Below, piece after piece: positions 1-7,771 of a DNA stretch of 64,000 nucleotides (positions within the stretch are counted from its first letter, which is position 1; each line of letters opens with the position of its first letter). The notes under the pieces are model-generated. The model saw only the letters and a program-made list of their open reading frames with translations, did not search any database and was not told the origin of the DNA. This stretch comes from an uncultured Campylobacter sp. (lineage in GTDB: Bacteria > Campylobacterota > Campylobacteria > Campylobacterales > Campylobacteraceae): assembly GCA_934728065.1 (NCBI GenBank), contig CAKVDW010000011.1, forward strand, positions 5,165 to 69,164, in the 5' to 3' direction. Made by a program: the position numbers and the translations under genes.

Positions 1-881
1 ATTTTTTCTATGGGCAACACGAGTATAGAGCTTGCGCCTTGTGCTTTCAAAGCCTCCATAGTCTCCCAAAATAGCGTTTCTTTACTCACCATATGCAAAG
101 CCACCTTACTTTCATCATTTGCAAGTGGCAAGATAGTCGGTTTTTCCATACCGGGCAGCAAAGCCTTTATCTTTTCAAGCCTATCTTTTGGGGCGTGCAG
201 CATTATGTATTTGCTCTCTCTTGCCTGCATAAGCCCGTCAATGCGTAGCAAAAGTCTAGTAGTAAGCTCTTCAAGCTCCTTTGCAAACTCGCCCTTTCGC
301 TGTATCAAGCAGGCTTTGGACTCGTAAATCGTGGCAACTTCTTTAAGCCCGTTTGCTTGCAAGGTCGCTCCACTCGATACTAAATCACATATAGCATCGG
401 CTAGCCCCGCTCGAACCGCCACTTCAACCGAGCCTGTAAGCGTGCAGTGCTTGTATTCAATGCCCTTTTGGCTCATAAAACGCCTTAAAAGTTGTGGATA
501 AGAAGTGGCTATGCGTAGCCCACGAAAGTCATCAAGCCCCTTGTAGCAAGCATCCTCATCAAGCGCAAGGCTCAAACGACAGCCGCCAAAGTCAAGCTTT
601 TTAAGCAGGTTAAATTCAGCCTTTTCGCCAAGTTCTTTGCGTTCAAGCGCGTTTTCTTCAAGGACATTTTCGCCGATAATCCCCAAATCAACCACGCCGT
701 CAAAAACAAGCCCAGGTATATCATCATCTCTTACGCGCAGCAAATCAATAGGCAAATTCGTGGCAAAGGCGATGAGGCTTTGCTCGTGGATGTGCATTTT
801 CACGCCGCAATCTTTCAGCAAGTCCGCACAGTCCTTACTCAAACGCCCTGATTTTTGCACCGCGATACGAAGTCTTTGCAT
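1..881 (-). CDS. hisG: ATP phosphoribosyltransferase (HisG), 3' end cut by window edge
   Basis: Reading the minus strand from an ATG at 881, preceded by the ribosome site AAGGGAC, gives about 293 codons with no stop before the window edge. The protein begins [17 protein letters not shown] and contains [17 protein letters not shown] and the phosphate-binding stretch [19 protein letters not shown], typical of HisG, which joins PRPP to ATP in the first step of histidine synthesis. The family's long form is about 299 residues with a C-terminal regulatory domain, so only the last few codons are missing. No other his gene is adjacent upstream; a flagellin gene diverges instead. The identification is firm. 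Confidence 0.95.
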   Translation of the reverse strand, partial: MQRLRIAVQKSGRLSKDCADLLKDCGVKMHIHEQSLIAFATNLPIDLLRVRDDDIPGLVFDGVVDLGIIGENVLEENALERKELGEKAEFNLLKKLDFGGCRLSLALDEDACYKGLDDFRGLRIATSYPQLLRRFMSQKGIEYKHCTLTGSVEVAVRAGLADAICDLVSSGATLQANGLKEVATIYESKACLIQRKGEFAKELEELTTRLLLRIDGLMQARESKYIMLHAPKDRLEKIKALLPGMEKPTILPLANDESKVALHMVSKETLFWETMEALKAQGASSILVLPIEK

Positions 882-1050
882 TTTTGTCCCTTTTGTTTTA
901 AAATTTAGGCTTTTTTTACAAGCCATAAAAGCAATTTTCGTTCCTTAAAATTTAAGCTTTGTTTTTAAATTTTTTGCTTTTAAAGCCTAAATTTTAGCAC
1001 AAATTTTTAAAAATTCACTTAAATATCATTTGTTGTGCTGGGCTATTTTT

Positions 1051-1193
1051 CTTTGTCGTAATGAAGTGTTATTTTATTTGTCATATTGAGCCGTAGGCGA
1101 AATATCCATAGAATTTAAAACACCCTAATTTTATGGATACTTCGGCTAAAGCCTCAGTATGACAAGATGAAACAGCACTTCATAATGACAAAG
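1051..1193. repeat. Long palindromic repeat, copy 1 (REP/MITE-like)
   Basis: The inner arms start TGTCATATTGAG at 1079 and end CTCAGTATGACA at 1164, each about 30 bases around a loop of about 25. Outside them a second pair of arms, 1051-1073 and 1170-1193, also pair (CTTTGTCGTAATGAAGTG against CACTTCATAATGACAAAG), making a nested palindrome of about 143 bases. The arm resembles the GTCATnnTGAGCGnAGCG palindromes that are dispersed through many bacterial genomes. Confidence 0.8.
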
Positions 1194-1241
1194 TATTGTC
1201 ATTATGAGTTTTCGTATAGAAAGAGAAAAATCTTAAACGCT

Positions 1242-1331
1242 TGTCATATTGAGCGAATGCGAAATATCCACAAAGAAAGTTAAGACATACTTTGCACTTA
1301 TGGATACTTCGGCTAAAGCCTCAGTATGACA
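1242..1331. repeat. Long palindromic repeat, copy 2
   Basis: This copy starts TGTCATATTGAGCGAATGCG and ends GGCTAAAGCCTCAGTATGACA. The right half (TTATGGATACTTCGGCTAAA and onward) is identical to that of copy 1, while the loop differs. It lacks the outer pair of arms seen in copy 1. Confidence 0.8.
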
Positions 1332-1430
1332 AGGTGTGTAAGTATGACAAAAAAGGGAATGGTGTTTATCATTTATTTTATTAAAATTTAAATCCTCAAA
1401 AGTATGATTTTTTAAGCTCATTTTTAAATT

Positions 1431-1446
1431 TGGAACGCATTTTGCT
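1431..1446 (+). promoter_or_regulatory. Sigma-54 (-24/-12) promoter of the flagellin gene
   Basis: TGGAACGCATTTTGCT has GG at 1432-1433 and GC at 1444-1445 with exactly ten bases between them, the spacing of an RpoN promoter. The start of transcription would be near 1457, giving a leader of about 27 bases with the ribosome site AAAGGA before the flagellin ATG. RpoN control fits a FlaB-type flagellin in this lineage. Confidence 0.85.
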
Positions 1447-1483
1447 TAACGCACTTAAAGCAATACTTTTGAAAGGATAAACT

Positions 1484-3220
1484 ATGGGTTTAAGGATAAA
1501 CACAAACATAGGTGCCTTAACGGCTCACAACAGCACTGTGCATACGGCTAGATTTTTGGATTCTTCTTTAGAGAGGCTTTCCACAGGGCTTAGAATCAAT
1601 GCAGCAAAGGACGATGCTTCAGGTCTAGCTATTGCTGACCAATTAAGAAGTCAAGCGACCACTTTAGGTCAAGCTATAAACAACGGCAATGACGGGCTTT
1701 CCATACTTGGCGTTGCTGACAAGGCTATGGATGAGCAAGTAAAAATACTTGACCAAATCAAAGTCAAAGCCACCGCAGCAGCTCAAGACGGTCAAAGTCT
1801 TAAGACAAGAAATATGCTTCAAGCTGACATTAACCGCTTGATGGAGGAGCTTGATAACATAGCAAATTCAACAGTATTTAACGGCAAACAGCTTTTAAGT
1901 GGGGGTTATATAAATCAAGAGTATCAAATCGGCTCTTCATCAAACACTACAGTGAAAACAAGCATAGGACCAACAATGTCTTCTAAAATAGGCGTAACTC
2001 GCTTTGAAACAGGGGCAAATATCACCGCAGCAAGCGAAGTTAAAATGGTCATTAAAAACTATAATGGCATTGAGGACTTTGAATTTGCCCAAATTCCCAT
2101 TTCTTACAGCGTAAATACAGGACTTGGCGCTTTGGCTGAGGAGATTAACAGAGTAAGCGATAAAACAGGGGTTCGCGCTACTTACAGCGTGCAAACTTAT
2201 GGAATTTATGAGATAAGAGCAGGGACAACAAGTCCTGATTTTACGATAAATGGCGTTATTATCGGGCAGATTGAGTATCAAAATGCGGATATGAACGGAC
2301 AGCTAGTCCAAGCCATAAACGGCGTTAAAGATACCACAGGCGTTGAGGCGGCTAAAGATGAAAACGGCAAATTAGTCCTTACAAGTAGGGACGGACGGGG
2401 AATTTTCATCACAGGTTCTGCTGGTCCTGGTTCGGGCATAGTTGGCAAGCAGTATTCAAATTTTGGTCGTTTGAATTTGGTGAAAAACAGCGGACAGGAT
2501 ATAAGCATATCAGGCACAGGAAACATAGGGCATAGAACAGGGGACTTCATCTCTCAACAAAGTCTTTCTTTAAGGGATACTAAGGCAAAGATAGAGGGAA
2601 ACAAAGCCGATGCTTTGGGCTTTTTTGCTTATCCGGGCGGGAGTAAGTATATAGTAACTATGGCGGGTAATGCTACTGGGTCCTTATCAAACTGGATGTC
2701 TCAATCTGGTTCTGGTTTTTCAGCTGGTTCTGGTTTTTCAGTGGGAAGCCCAAATCAATACTCCGTGCATTTACAAGATAAATTTGTCTTTATCTCAGCT
2801 GGTGGGTGGTCTAATGCTTACAATGTCTCAGCTGGTTCAGGCTACAGCGGCGGCACTGGTAAATCGCAGTTTGCTCCGATGAAAACAGGCTCAGCCGACC
2901 TTTTCATAGTGGATAGAACCTCAGGCGTAACCACACTTAAAGGGGCTATGGCTGTTATGGATGTGTGCGAAACGGCTATACTTAATCTTGACCAAACAAG
3001 AGCTGACATAGGTTCAGCCCAGCAACAAATTCAAGCCACGCTTAATAACATAATGCTCACACAAGTGAATGTTAAAGCCGCTGAAAGCACTATACGAGAT
3101 GTGGATTTTGCTGCTGAGAGCGCGACCTTTTCTAAATACAACATACTTGCTCAAAGTGGAGCTTATGCTCTAGCTCAAGCAAACGCAAGTCAGCAGTATG
3201 TTTTAAGACTGCTTCAGTAG
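1484..3220 (+). CDS. Flagellin (FlaA/FlaB family, sigma-54 controlled)
   Basis: A 578-residue flagellin, the filament subunit, close to the 570-580 residues usual for Campylobacter. The N-terminal D0/D1 part (about 1-170) has [19 protein letters not shown] and the C-terminal D1/D0 part ends [20 protein letters not shown] and YVLRLLQ. The central part is rich in Ser, Thr and Gly and includes GSGF/GSGY repeats around 395-455; in Campylobacter this surface region is O-glycosylated. The extreme N-terminus ([20 protein letters not shown]) diverges from what I remember of C. jejuni FlaA/FlaB. The TLR5-contact segment is [14 protein letters not shown], the non-stimulating type known in epsilonproteobacteria. 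The sigma-54 promoter suggests a FlaB-like minor flagellin; no second flagellin is in the window. Confidence 0.95.
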   Translation: MGLRINTNIGALTAHNSTVHTARFLDSSLERLSTGLRINAAKDDASGLAIADQLRSQATTLGQAINNGNDGLSILGVADKAMDEQVKILDQIKVKATAAAQDGQSLKTRNMLQADINRLMEELDNIANSTVFNGKQLLSGGYINQEYQIGSSSNTTVKTSIGPTMSSKIGVTRFETGANITAASEVKMVIKNYNGIEDFEFAQIPISYSVNTGLGALAEEINRVSDKTGVRATYSVQTYGIYEIRAGTTSPDFTINGVIIGQIEYQNADMNGQLVQAINGVKDTTGVEAAKDENGKLVLTSRDGRGIFITGSAGPGSGIVGKQYSNFGRLNLVKNSGQDISISGTGNIGHRTGDFISQQSLSLRDTKAKIEGNKADALGFFAYPGGSKYIVTMAGNATGSLSNWMSQSGSGFSAGSGFSVGSPNQYSVHLQDKFVFISAGGWSNAYNVSAGSGYSGGTGKSQFAPMKTGSADLFIVDRTSGVTTLKGAMAVMDVCETAILNLDQTRADIGSAQQQIQATLNNIMLTQVNVKAAESTIRDVDFAAESATFSKYNILAQSGAYALAQANASQQYVLRLLQ

Positions 3221-3225
3221 TTTTT

Positions 3226-3300
3226 AACCCCGCCCCCTTGGCTGGCTTTTTGCTTGGCTTTTTTTGCTTTTGCTTGGCTTTTTGCTTGCGGGGGTGGGTT
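3226..3300 (+). terminator. Flagellin terminator-like hairpin with repetitive loop
   Basis: Arms AACCCCGCCCCC (3226-3237) and GCGGGGGTGGGTT (3288-3300) can pair with one bulge. The loop of about 50 bases is built from imperfect repeats of GCTTGGCTTTTTGC. It lies 6 bases after the flagellin stop codon, so termination is the simplest role, although the loop is unusually long. Confidence 0.6.
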
Positions 3301-3323
3301 TAAAATTCAAAGTTTGAATAAAT

Positions 3324-3352
3324 TTGACAAGTTGGAAGTTTTATGCTAGAAT
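3324..3352 (+). promoter_or_regulatory. Near-consensus sigma-70 promoter with no gene downstream
   Basis: TTGACA (3324-3329), a 17-base spacer, then TAGAAT (3347-3352) preceded by TG at the extended -10 position (TGCTAGAAT). No start codon with an open frame follows, so it probably drives a non-coding RNA; see the next entry. Confidence 0.7.
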
Positions 3353-3358
3353 TTAAAC

Positions 3359-3470
3359 GCAAAGGACGAGCCGAAAGGGGTATTTAACACTCACCCCACG
3401 CTTAAACACCGTTCGTTTCTTGTCGCTTAAAGCTTGTTTTTGGGTGTTGGCAAGTATTTTAAGCGACCTG
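3359..3470 (+). ncRNA. Candidate small RNA of unknown family
   Basis: Transcription from the promoter at 3324-3352 would start near 3359. The RNA could fold GGGGT(N12)ACCCC at about 3377-3399, an AACACC/GGTGTT pairing around 3405-3448, and the exact 10-bp inverted repeat GTCGCTTAAA (3422-3431) / TTTAAGCGAC (3458-3467). The last arm overlaps the stop codon of the convergent LPD3-like gene, so the RNA would be antisense to that gene's 3' end. It does not look like tmRNA, 6S, SRP or RNase P RNA. No clear U-tract terminator is visible, so the end is a guess. Confidence 0.35.
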
Positions 3471-3896
3471 TTTAATCTCTAATAATTCTAATGAATAAAT
3501 TTTATGTCCCACACTTTCTTTTATGGTTATTTTTGCCCTTGTGAGTTTGTTTTCTACTCTAAAATCAACAAGGTATTTATGAAAAGCAACAATGTCAGCA
3601 CTTTTATTTCTCGCCTCTTCGCTGTGTGAAAACCTCGCTTTTTCAAATAAGTTGCCCACTTTTTGAGCTGCTGCAAAATGAAATTCTTTTTTGTAGCCGT
3701 GTTCTACTGTTTTATTTACAGCCTTTGGGCTTAAAATTTTATCTATTCCCTCTCGGGTGATTTTGACAGTTACGCCGTTGTTTTCGTTTGTGAAATTCTT
3801 TTGTCTTAATCTTGTCATTATCTTAAAGGCTTTATCTCGCAAATCCTTAAATGATGATTTGCAAGGCAAATCCACCCTCATCAACTCATCACTCAT
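3459..3896 (-). CDS. Orphan LPD3-like (polyvalent-protein-associated) domain protein
   Basis: A 145-residue soluble protein with no signal peptide. The C-terminal half (about 75-140: FHFAAAQKVGNLFEKARFSH followed by FHKYLVDFRVENKLTRAKIT) has the layout I associate with the LPD3 domain of phage and conjugative-element polyvalent proteins, related to nuclease-like BECR folds. That link is from memory of the pattern, and the function is unknown. It has its own minus-strand promoter candidate (TATATAAAAG near 3905-3920), stands alone between flagellin and pldA, and is probably a mobile-element remnant or small effector. Confidence 0.5.
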   Translation of the reverse strand: MSDELMRVDLPCKSSFKDLRDKAFKIMTRLRQKNFTNENNGVTVKITREGIDKILSPKAVNKTVEHGYKKEFHFAAAQKVGNLFEKARFSHSEEARNKSADIVAFHKYLVDFRVENKLTRAKITIKESVGHKIYSLELLEIKQVA

Positions 3897-3933
3897 TTTC
3901 GCATCTTTTATATATTTTAAGCATAATATCCCA

Positions 3934-4806
3934 TCAATACGCTATTAAAAAGCCGATAGAAAGCTTGTGTATAAGCCTTTGATAATCAATCAAACTTTCC
4001 CCATATCCGTTAAAATACTGCACATACCAAAAAACGCCATTGTCAAAGGGGTCAAAACCTGCGTTAAGTTCGATTGCGCCTTTGTTTTCTTTGAAATTTA
4101 AATTATTTCTTACAAGCGCTGAAGCGAAGGTGTTTTTGCCTAAATATCCAAATTTCATATCAAAATACCCTATGTATTTGGCTATGTCTTTGTTATCATT
4201 AAGGCTTGACTCATCGATGATATACCAAAATCTTGGCGAAAAGATAAAGCGTTTTGTGGCAAAAAAGAAACTCATATAAAGTCTGTTCCAGGAGCGGGAT
4301 TCGTAATTTTCGTTGCCTTTGCCGTTTGATTGATGTAAGATGCTTATCCTTGCGGTTTTTAGGGCGGAAAAGCCGTTAAATTTTAAGGGCAGGTTGATGA
4401 AAAATTCTGGCGCATAATTAAGCTCTCTAAAGGGTGCTGAAGTCGCATAAAGTTGCCACCAAGCAGTTTGAGTGTAGGCAAAATAATAGCCCTCATCAAA
4501 GCCTAATAAATTTTCAAAAATGGGTTTTTTGACGCTGATTTGAAATTTAGCTTCATTTCGCTTATATTTTGGGTATTTGCCCTTATAAGCATAAGAAAGA
4601 GGCAAGAAATAATTAATCTCGTGAGTGCTGATACCCAAAAAATTTATGCTTTCTTCCTTGCCACTGTTGAATTCTTGCAGGGTAATTTGGGCAAAATCAT
4701 ACTCTTTGGGTGGCTCTTTTAAACGCTTTTCAAGCTCACTTTGAGCGCACAAAAGCGTGCAAGATAAGAAAAACAAGAAAAAAAGTTTAAATTTTAAAAA
4801 GTTCAT
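3934..4806 (-). CDS. pldA: Outer-membrane phospholipase A (OMPLA)
   Basis: A 290-residue protein with a signal peptide (LFFLFFLSCTLLCAQ, cut near 21). It hydrolyses phospholipids in the outer leaflet of the outer membrane. The catalytic motif HQSNG places His158 and Ser160, and SRSWNRLY supplies Asn174, matching the E. coli triad H142/S144/N156. The upstream conserved block YTQTAWWQLY (111-120) is also present. The protein ends in an aromatic/aliphatic strand (SIGFLIAY) suited to a beta-barrel. Its start overlaps the 3' end of mobA by 20 bases, so the two are probably co-transcribed. In C. jejuni PldA contributes to haemolysis and colonisation. Confidence 0.95.
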   Translation of the reverse strand: MNFLKFKLFFLFFLSCTLLCAQSELEKRLKEPPKEYDFAQITLQEFNSGKEESINFLGISTHEINYFLPLSYAYKGKYPKYKRNEAKFQISVKKPIFENLLGFDEGYYFAYTQTAWWQLYATSAPFRELNYAPEFFINLPLKFNGFSALKTARISILHQSNGKGNENYESRSWNRLYMSFFFATKRFIFSPRFWYIIDESSLNDNKDIAKYIGYFDMKFGYLGKNTFASALVRNNLNFKENKGAIELNAGFDPFDNGVFWYVQYFNGYGESLIDYQRLIHKLSIGFLIAY

Positions 4807-5347
4807 AATCTTGCACCGTATTTAAATTTGCGAATTCGCTTTCTTCATCAAATTCGACAATTTTACCTCCAACTTGATAAAAAAGTGTAGAAATTTTGTG
4901 AATTTTTTTCTGCAAAAGCTCTAAACACAAAGGGGCTAAAGAGCTGTGGTAAAAACCGCATAAAAAATGCGTTTTTTGTTTTGTTTTGGCGATGATGATT
5001 GAGCTTTCATCGCTAAAATTTGCCATTTTCTCCACACAAGCTTTGCTCACAAAGGGCATATCCACGCAAAGAATGAACACAAAGCTTTTTTCAAAGCTCT
5101 TTAAAATGCTATAAAGGGCGACCATAGGCGAAAACTCATCGCCCTCATCAAAGATAAGCTCTTTAAACTGCCCTTTGAATTTATCCTGTTTGCAAGAAAT
5201 GAAAACTTGCTTAAAAATTTGGCTCGTTTTATTAAATTGATAATCTATTAAATTCTTTTCATCAAAGGGCAAAAAACACTTATCACGCCCCATACGACTT
5301 GACTTTCCGCCACAAAGTAAAACACAAGGGATATTTTTAAGCTTCAT
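4787..5347 (-). CDS. mobA: Molybdenum cofactor guanylyltransferase
   Basis: A 186-residue nucleotidyltransferase that attaches GMP to molybdopterin, giving the cofactor form used by formate dehydrogenase, nitrate reductase and similar enzymes. The GTP-binding loop LLCGGKSSRMGRDK lies at about 10-23 and the metal-binding Asp is in CVDMPF near 103-108. The length is typical. It is first in a short minus-strand operon with pldA and diverges from the rqcH-like gene across a 51-base gap. Confidence 0.93.
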   Translation of the reverse strand: MKLKNIPCVLLCGGKSSRMGRDKCFLPFDEKNLIDYQFNKTSQIFKQVFISCKQDKFKGQFKELIFDEGDEFSPMVALYSILKSFEKSFVFILCVDMPFVSKACVEKMANFSDESSIIIAKTKQKTHFLCGFYHSSLAPLCLELLQKKIHKISTLFYQVGGKIVEFDEESEFANLNTVQDYELFKI

Positions 5348-5386
5348 TTTCTTTCCTTAAAATGAACATTATAGTAAAAAATATCT

Positions 5387-5392
5387 TATAAT
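5387..5392 (+). promoter_or_regulatory. -10 box placing the rqcH-like mRNA start at its ATG (leaderless)
   Basis: TATAAT ends six bases before the ATG at 5399 and there is no Shine-Dalgarno sequence in front of that codon. If this is the active promoter the message starts at or next to the ATG and is leaderless. Confidence 0.55.
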
Positions 5393-5398
5393 ATCATT

Positions 5399-6706
5399 AT
5401 GAAATACCAAGAACTTTTGCAAATCGCTCATCACCTTGAGGGCTTTAAAAGGCTGCATTTTATCAAAAGGGTGGCTGAAACTGTGCTTTGTCTTTGCTTT
5501 GATAAAGATGAATTCATCTTTGATATGAGTCGCTCAAAAAGCGCCATTTACAAGGCAAATTTAACGCATAAAAACTATAATGCTCCCTTTGACATAAAGC
5601 TTAAGGAATTTTTTTCAAATGCTGTTGTTGAAGAACTTAAGGTGCTTGAAAACAACCGCATACTTTATATAAGGGTGCTTGTGCAAAAATCTTACAAGAA
5701 TTTGCGCGCAAAGATTTATTTTGAATTTACGGGCAAAAATACAAATGTTATCATCGTTGATGAAAATGAAATCATCATTGAGGCTTTAAGGCACATAGAA
5801 AAAAGCTTTAGGCTTATAAGGGTTGGGCAAAAATTACAAGCCTTAACGCCATTTAAAATGGATAATGAGTTTAAAAAAATCACCAATTTTGATGAGTATT
5901 TTAAAAATGTTTTCACAGAGCTTAACGCCCAAAAAATAGCCCTTTTAAAAGAAAACAAAAAAGCCATTTTGGATAAAAAAATTTCTCATTTAAAAGAAAA
6001 GTTGCAAAGCCTTGATGAGGAAAAATGCCTTGTTGAAAAATCAAACCGTTTAAGCGAGGAGGCAAAGCTCATAACAGCGAATTTATACAAGCTTAAGGAC
6101 TATGAAAGAGAATTTGAGCTTTTAAATTTTTTAGGGCAAAAAATTCAATTTAAAATAGACAAAGCGCCTAAAATTTGGGCAAATGAAGCCTTTAAAGAGG
6201 CAAAAAAACTCAAGCAAAAGGCAAATAATTTACACCTGCAAAAAAATAATCTTTTAGAAAAGCTTGACTTTTTTAAAAAGCTTTTAGAGCTTATCGACAA
6301 GGCAAATTCGCTTTTTGAGCTAGAAATTTTACTGCCAAAAAAAGAAAAAAAAGAAGAAAAAAAGGAAAAAGAAAGTTTAAGTGTAGCAAAATTTTACTAT
6401 AATGAATTTACGGTTTTTATCGGCAAAAACGAAAAGGGGAATGAATACTTGCTGAAAAACGCTAAAAAGGACGATATGTGGTTTCACATTAAAAATTATC
6501 CCTCTTCTCACGGTTTTATTGTTTCAAATAAACAAAAACTAAGCGAAGAAGTGGTAGAATTTACAGCAAAACTGTGTGTTGAGTTTTCAAACCTAAATAA
6601 AGGAGCGTATTTAGTCGATTATACACAAAGAAAATTTGTTACAGTCAAACAAAAGGCTTTTGTGGAATATCATCATCATAAAAGTGTTCGCATTACAAAG
6701 GAGTGA
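5399..6706 (+). CDS. rqcH: NFACT family protein (RqcH / fibronectin-binding-like)
   Basis: A 435-residue cytoplasmic protein with the NFACT-N region (1-170), a long Lys/Glu-rich coiled coil (about 190-330, including a run of Lys and Glu near 310-325) and a C-terminal NFACT-R domain with DDMWFHIKNYPSSHGFIVSN (about 358-377). The family member RqcH works on stalled 50S subunits, adding alanine tails to unfinished peptides; in Campylobacter the gene is often labelled fibronectin-binding. The Asp-Arg pair that RqcH uses for tRNA appears as Asn86-Arg87 (ENNRILYIRV), so tailing activity is uncertain. It heads the operon that runs to tsaD. Confidence 0.85.
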   Translation: MKYQELLQIAHHLEGFKRLHFIKRVAETVLCLCFDKDEFIFDMSRSKSAIYKANLTHKNYNAPFDIKLKEFFSNAVVEELKVLENNRILYIRVLVQKSYKNLRAKIYFEFTGKNTNVIIVDENEIIIEALRHIEKSFRLIRVGQKLQALTPFKMDNEFKKITNFDEYFKNVFTELNAQKIALLKENKKAILDKKISHLKEKLQSLDEEKCLVEKSNRLSEEAKLITANLYKLKDYEREFELLNFLGQKIQFKIDKAPKIWANEAFKEAKKLKQKANNLHLQKNNLLEKLDFFKKLLELIDKANSLFELEILLPKKEKKEEKKEKESLSVAKFYYNEFTVFIGKNEKGNEYLLKNAKKDDMWFHIKNYPSSHGFIVSNKQKLSEEVVEFTAKLCVEFSNLNKGAYLVDYTQRKFVTVKQKAFVEYHHHKSVRITKE

Positions 6707-7032
6707 AAATGCCTGTTACACCTTTAGGAAATACTCATTTTGTTAATCAAAATGTATCCTTGGTTTCAACCCAAGTCAGCAACGAAGTGGCTAAAGAAAG
6801 CTTTGCGAGTATGGCAAATTTAGCTGAATTTCAAGCCAAAGAAAAGGCTATTGAAAAGCTTGAAAAGGTCCAGCAAAGCGATGAGGTCAAAGAGGAGATA
6901 AAAGAAAAGGCTGATGAGGAAGAAGCCAAAAAGAACAAACGAGACAGAAAACAAGGTGAAAATGAAAACACCAAAGAAGAAACAAGCGAGGAAGAAGAAC
7001 TTTCAGCTCATCGCTTGGATATAAGCATTTAA
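6703..7032 (+). CDS. Acidic coiled-coil protein, function unknown
   Basis: A 109-residue highly charged protein that overlaps the preceding gene by four bases (ATGA). Residues 45-100 are almost entirely Glu, Lys, Asp and Ala and should form a coiled coil or be disordered; no signal peptide or known domain is visible. A gene of this kind sits at the same place in C. jejuni (Cj1348, from memory), so it is a conserved Campylobacter protein of unknown role, translationally coupled to the NFACT protein. Confidence 0.8.
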   Translation: MKMPVTPLGNTHFVNQNVSLVSTQVSNEVAKESFASMANLAEFQAKEKAIEKLEKVQQSDEVKEEIKEKADEEEAKKNKRDRKQGENENTKEETSEEEELSAHRLDISI

Positions 7033-7042
7033 AGGAGAAACT

Positions 7043-7771
7043 GTGTTCAGTAAAGAACGAATTGTATGGGGTTTGATTATGGCAGCAGCGGTGATACTCA
7101 TCGCTTTAATCAACGATTTTTGGGTCAGCTTTGTCGTTTTTGGCGTGCTTTTATACTTTGCCTTTGAGGAGGCTAAAAAGCTTTTTAACACGCCAAAGGC
7201 AAATGTTATCTTTGTTTTTATCGCCTTTATTTTGGCAAATATCAGCAAAGAGCCTATATCTTTTGCGGCTTTGCTTTTCTTGCTTGTTGTGGGGTATTTG
7301 GTTTATCAAAAGGCAAAAAGCCTTAAAGAAGCCTTGCCTTATCTTTATCCAACCTTGCCTATCTTTGCTTTGTGGGAGCTTTATTTGGATAAGGGAATGT
7401 TTGCCTTGTTTTGGCTCATTTTTATCGTAGTCATTTGCGACAGCAGTGCTTATTTCATCGGCAAAGCCTTAGGCTCAACGCCTTTTTCGCCAACAAGCCC
7501 AAACAAAACAAGAGAGGGCGTTATAGGTGGCTTGGTTTGCGCTGGTGTTTTAGGAACGCTTTTTGGTTTGATTGAATATGGCTTTTTCATTAGCCTTTTG
7601 TGCGCCTTTGCTGTGGCTGTTTTTGCCATTATCGGCGATTTGCTAGAAAGCTATTTTAAAAGACAGTCAGGCATAAAAGATAGTGGCGAACTTATACCAG
7701 GACACGGCGGAGTGCTTGACCGCATAGATGCGCTTATTATTGCGCCCTTTGTTTTGCTTGCTCTTTTATGA
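7043..7771 (+). CDS. cdsA: Phosphatidate cytidylyltransferase
   Basis: A 242-residue integral membrane enzyme that makes CDP-diacylglycerol from phosphatidate and CTP, the branch point of phospholipid synthesis. The family signature is complete near the C-terminus: [20 protein letters not shown] followed by GVLDRID. Several hydrophobic segments precede it. The start is a GTG with the ribosome site AAAGGAG seven bases upstream. It lies 10 bases after the coiled-coil gene and overlaps dxr by four bases. Confidence 0.95.
   Translation: MFSKERIVWGLIMAAAVILIALINDFWVSFVVFGVLLYFAFEEAKKLFNTPKANVIFVFIAFILANISKEPISFAALLFLLVVGYLVYQKAKSLKEALPYLYPTLPIFALWELYLDKGMFALFWLIFIVVICDSSAYFIGKALGSTPFSPTSPNKTREGVIGGLVCAGVLGTLFGLIEYGFFISLLCAFAVAVFAIIGDLLESYFKRQSGIKDSGELIPGHGGVLDRIDALIIAPFVLLALL

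Larger units (their letters stand above)
882..1430. other. Gene-free stretch between hisG and the flagellin gene
   Basis: About 550 bases hold no credible gene. It contains a weak hisG promoter candidate (TGCTAAAAT read on the minus strand near 990-1000) and two copies of a long palindrome described separately. A single repeat arm also survives at 1196-1208 (TTGTCATTATGAG), and another near 1340-1350, suggesting a decayed third copy. A 62-codon minus-strand frame that runs through the second palindrome is a by-product of the repeat. Confidence 0.75.

Noticed and set aside
1233..1421. 62-codon minus-strand frame
   Set aside because: It runs through the palindromic repeat and has no ribosome site or homologous look; a by-product of the repeat.
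3359..3470. Known structured RNA (tmRNA, 6S, SRP, guanidine or other riboswitch)
   Set aside because: None of the conserved cores of these families could be found; only a generic small-RNA candidate is kept.
6340..6375. A-rich run in the rqcH-like gene as a slippage tract
   Set aside because: The run is interrupted by G and encodes a Lys/Glu coiled coil; the longest pure A stretch is too short to count.
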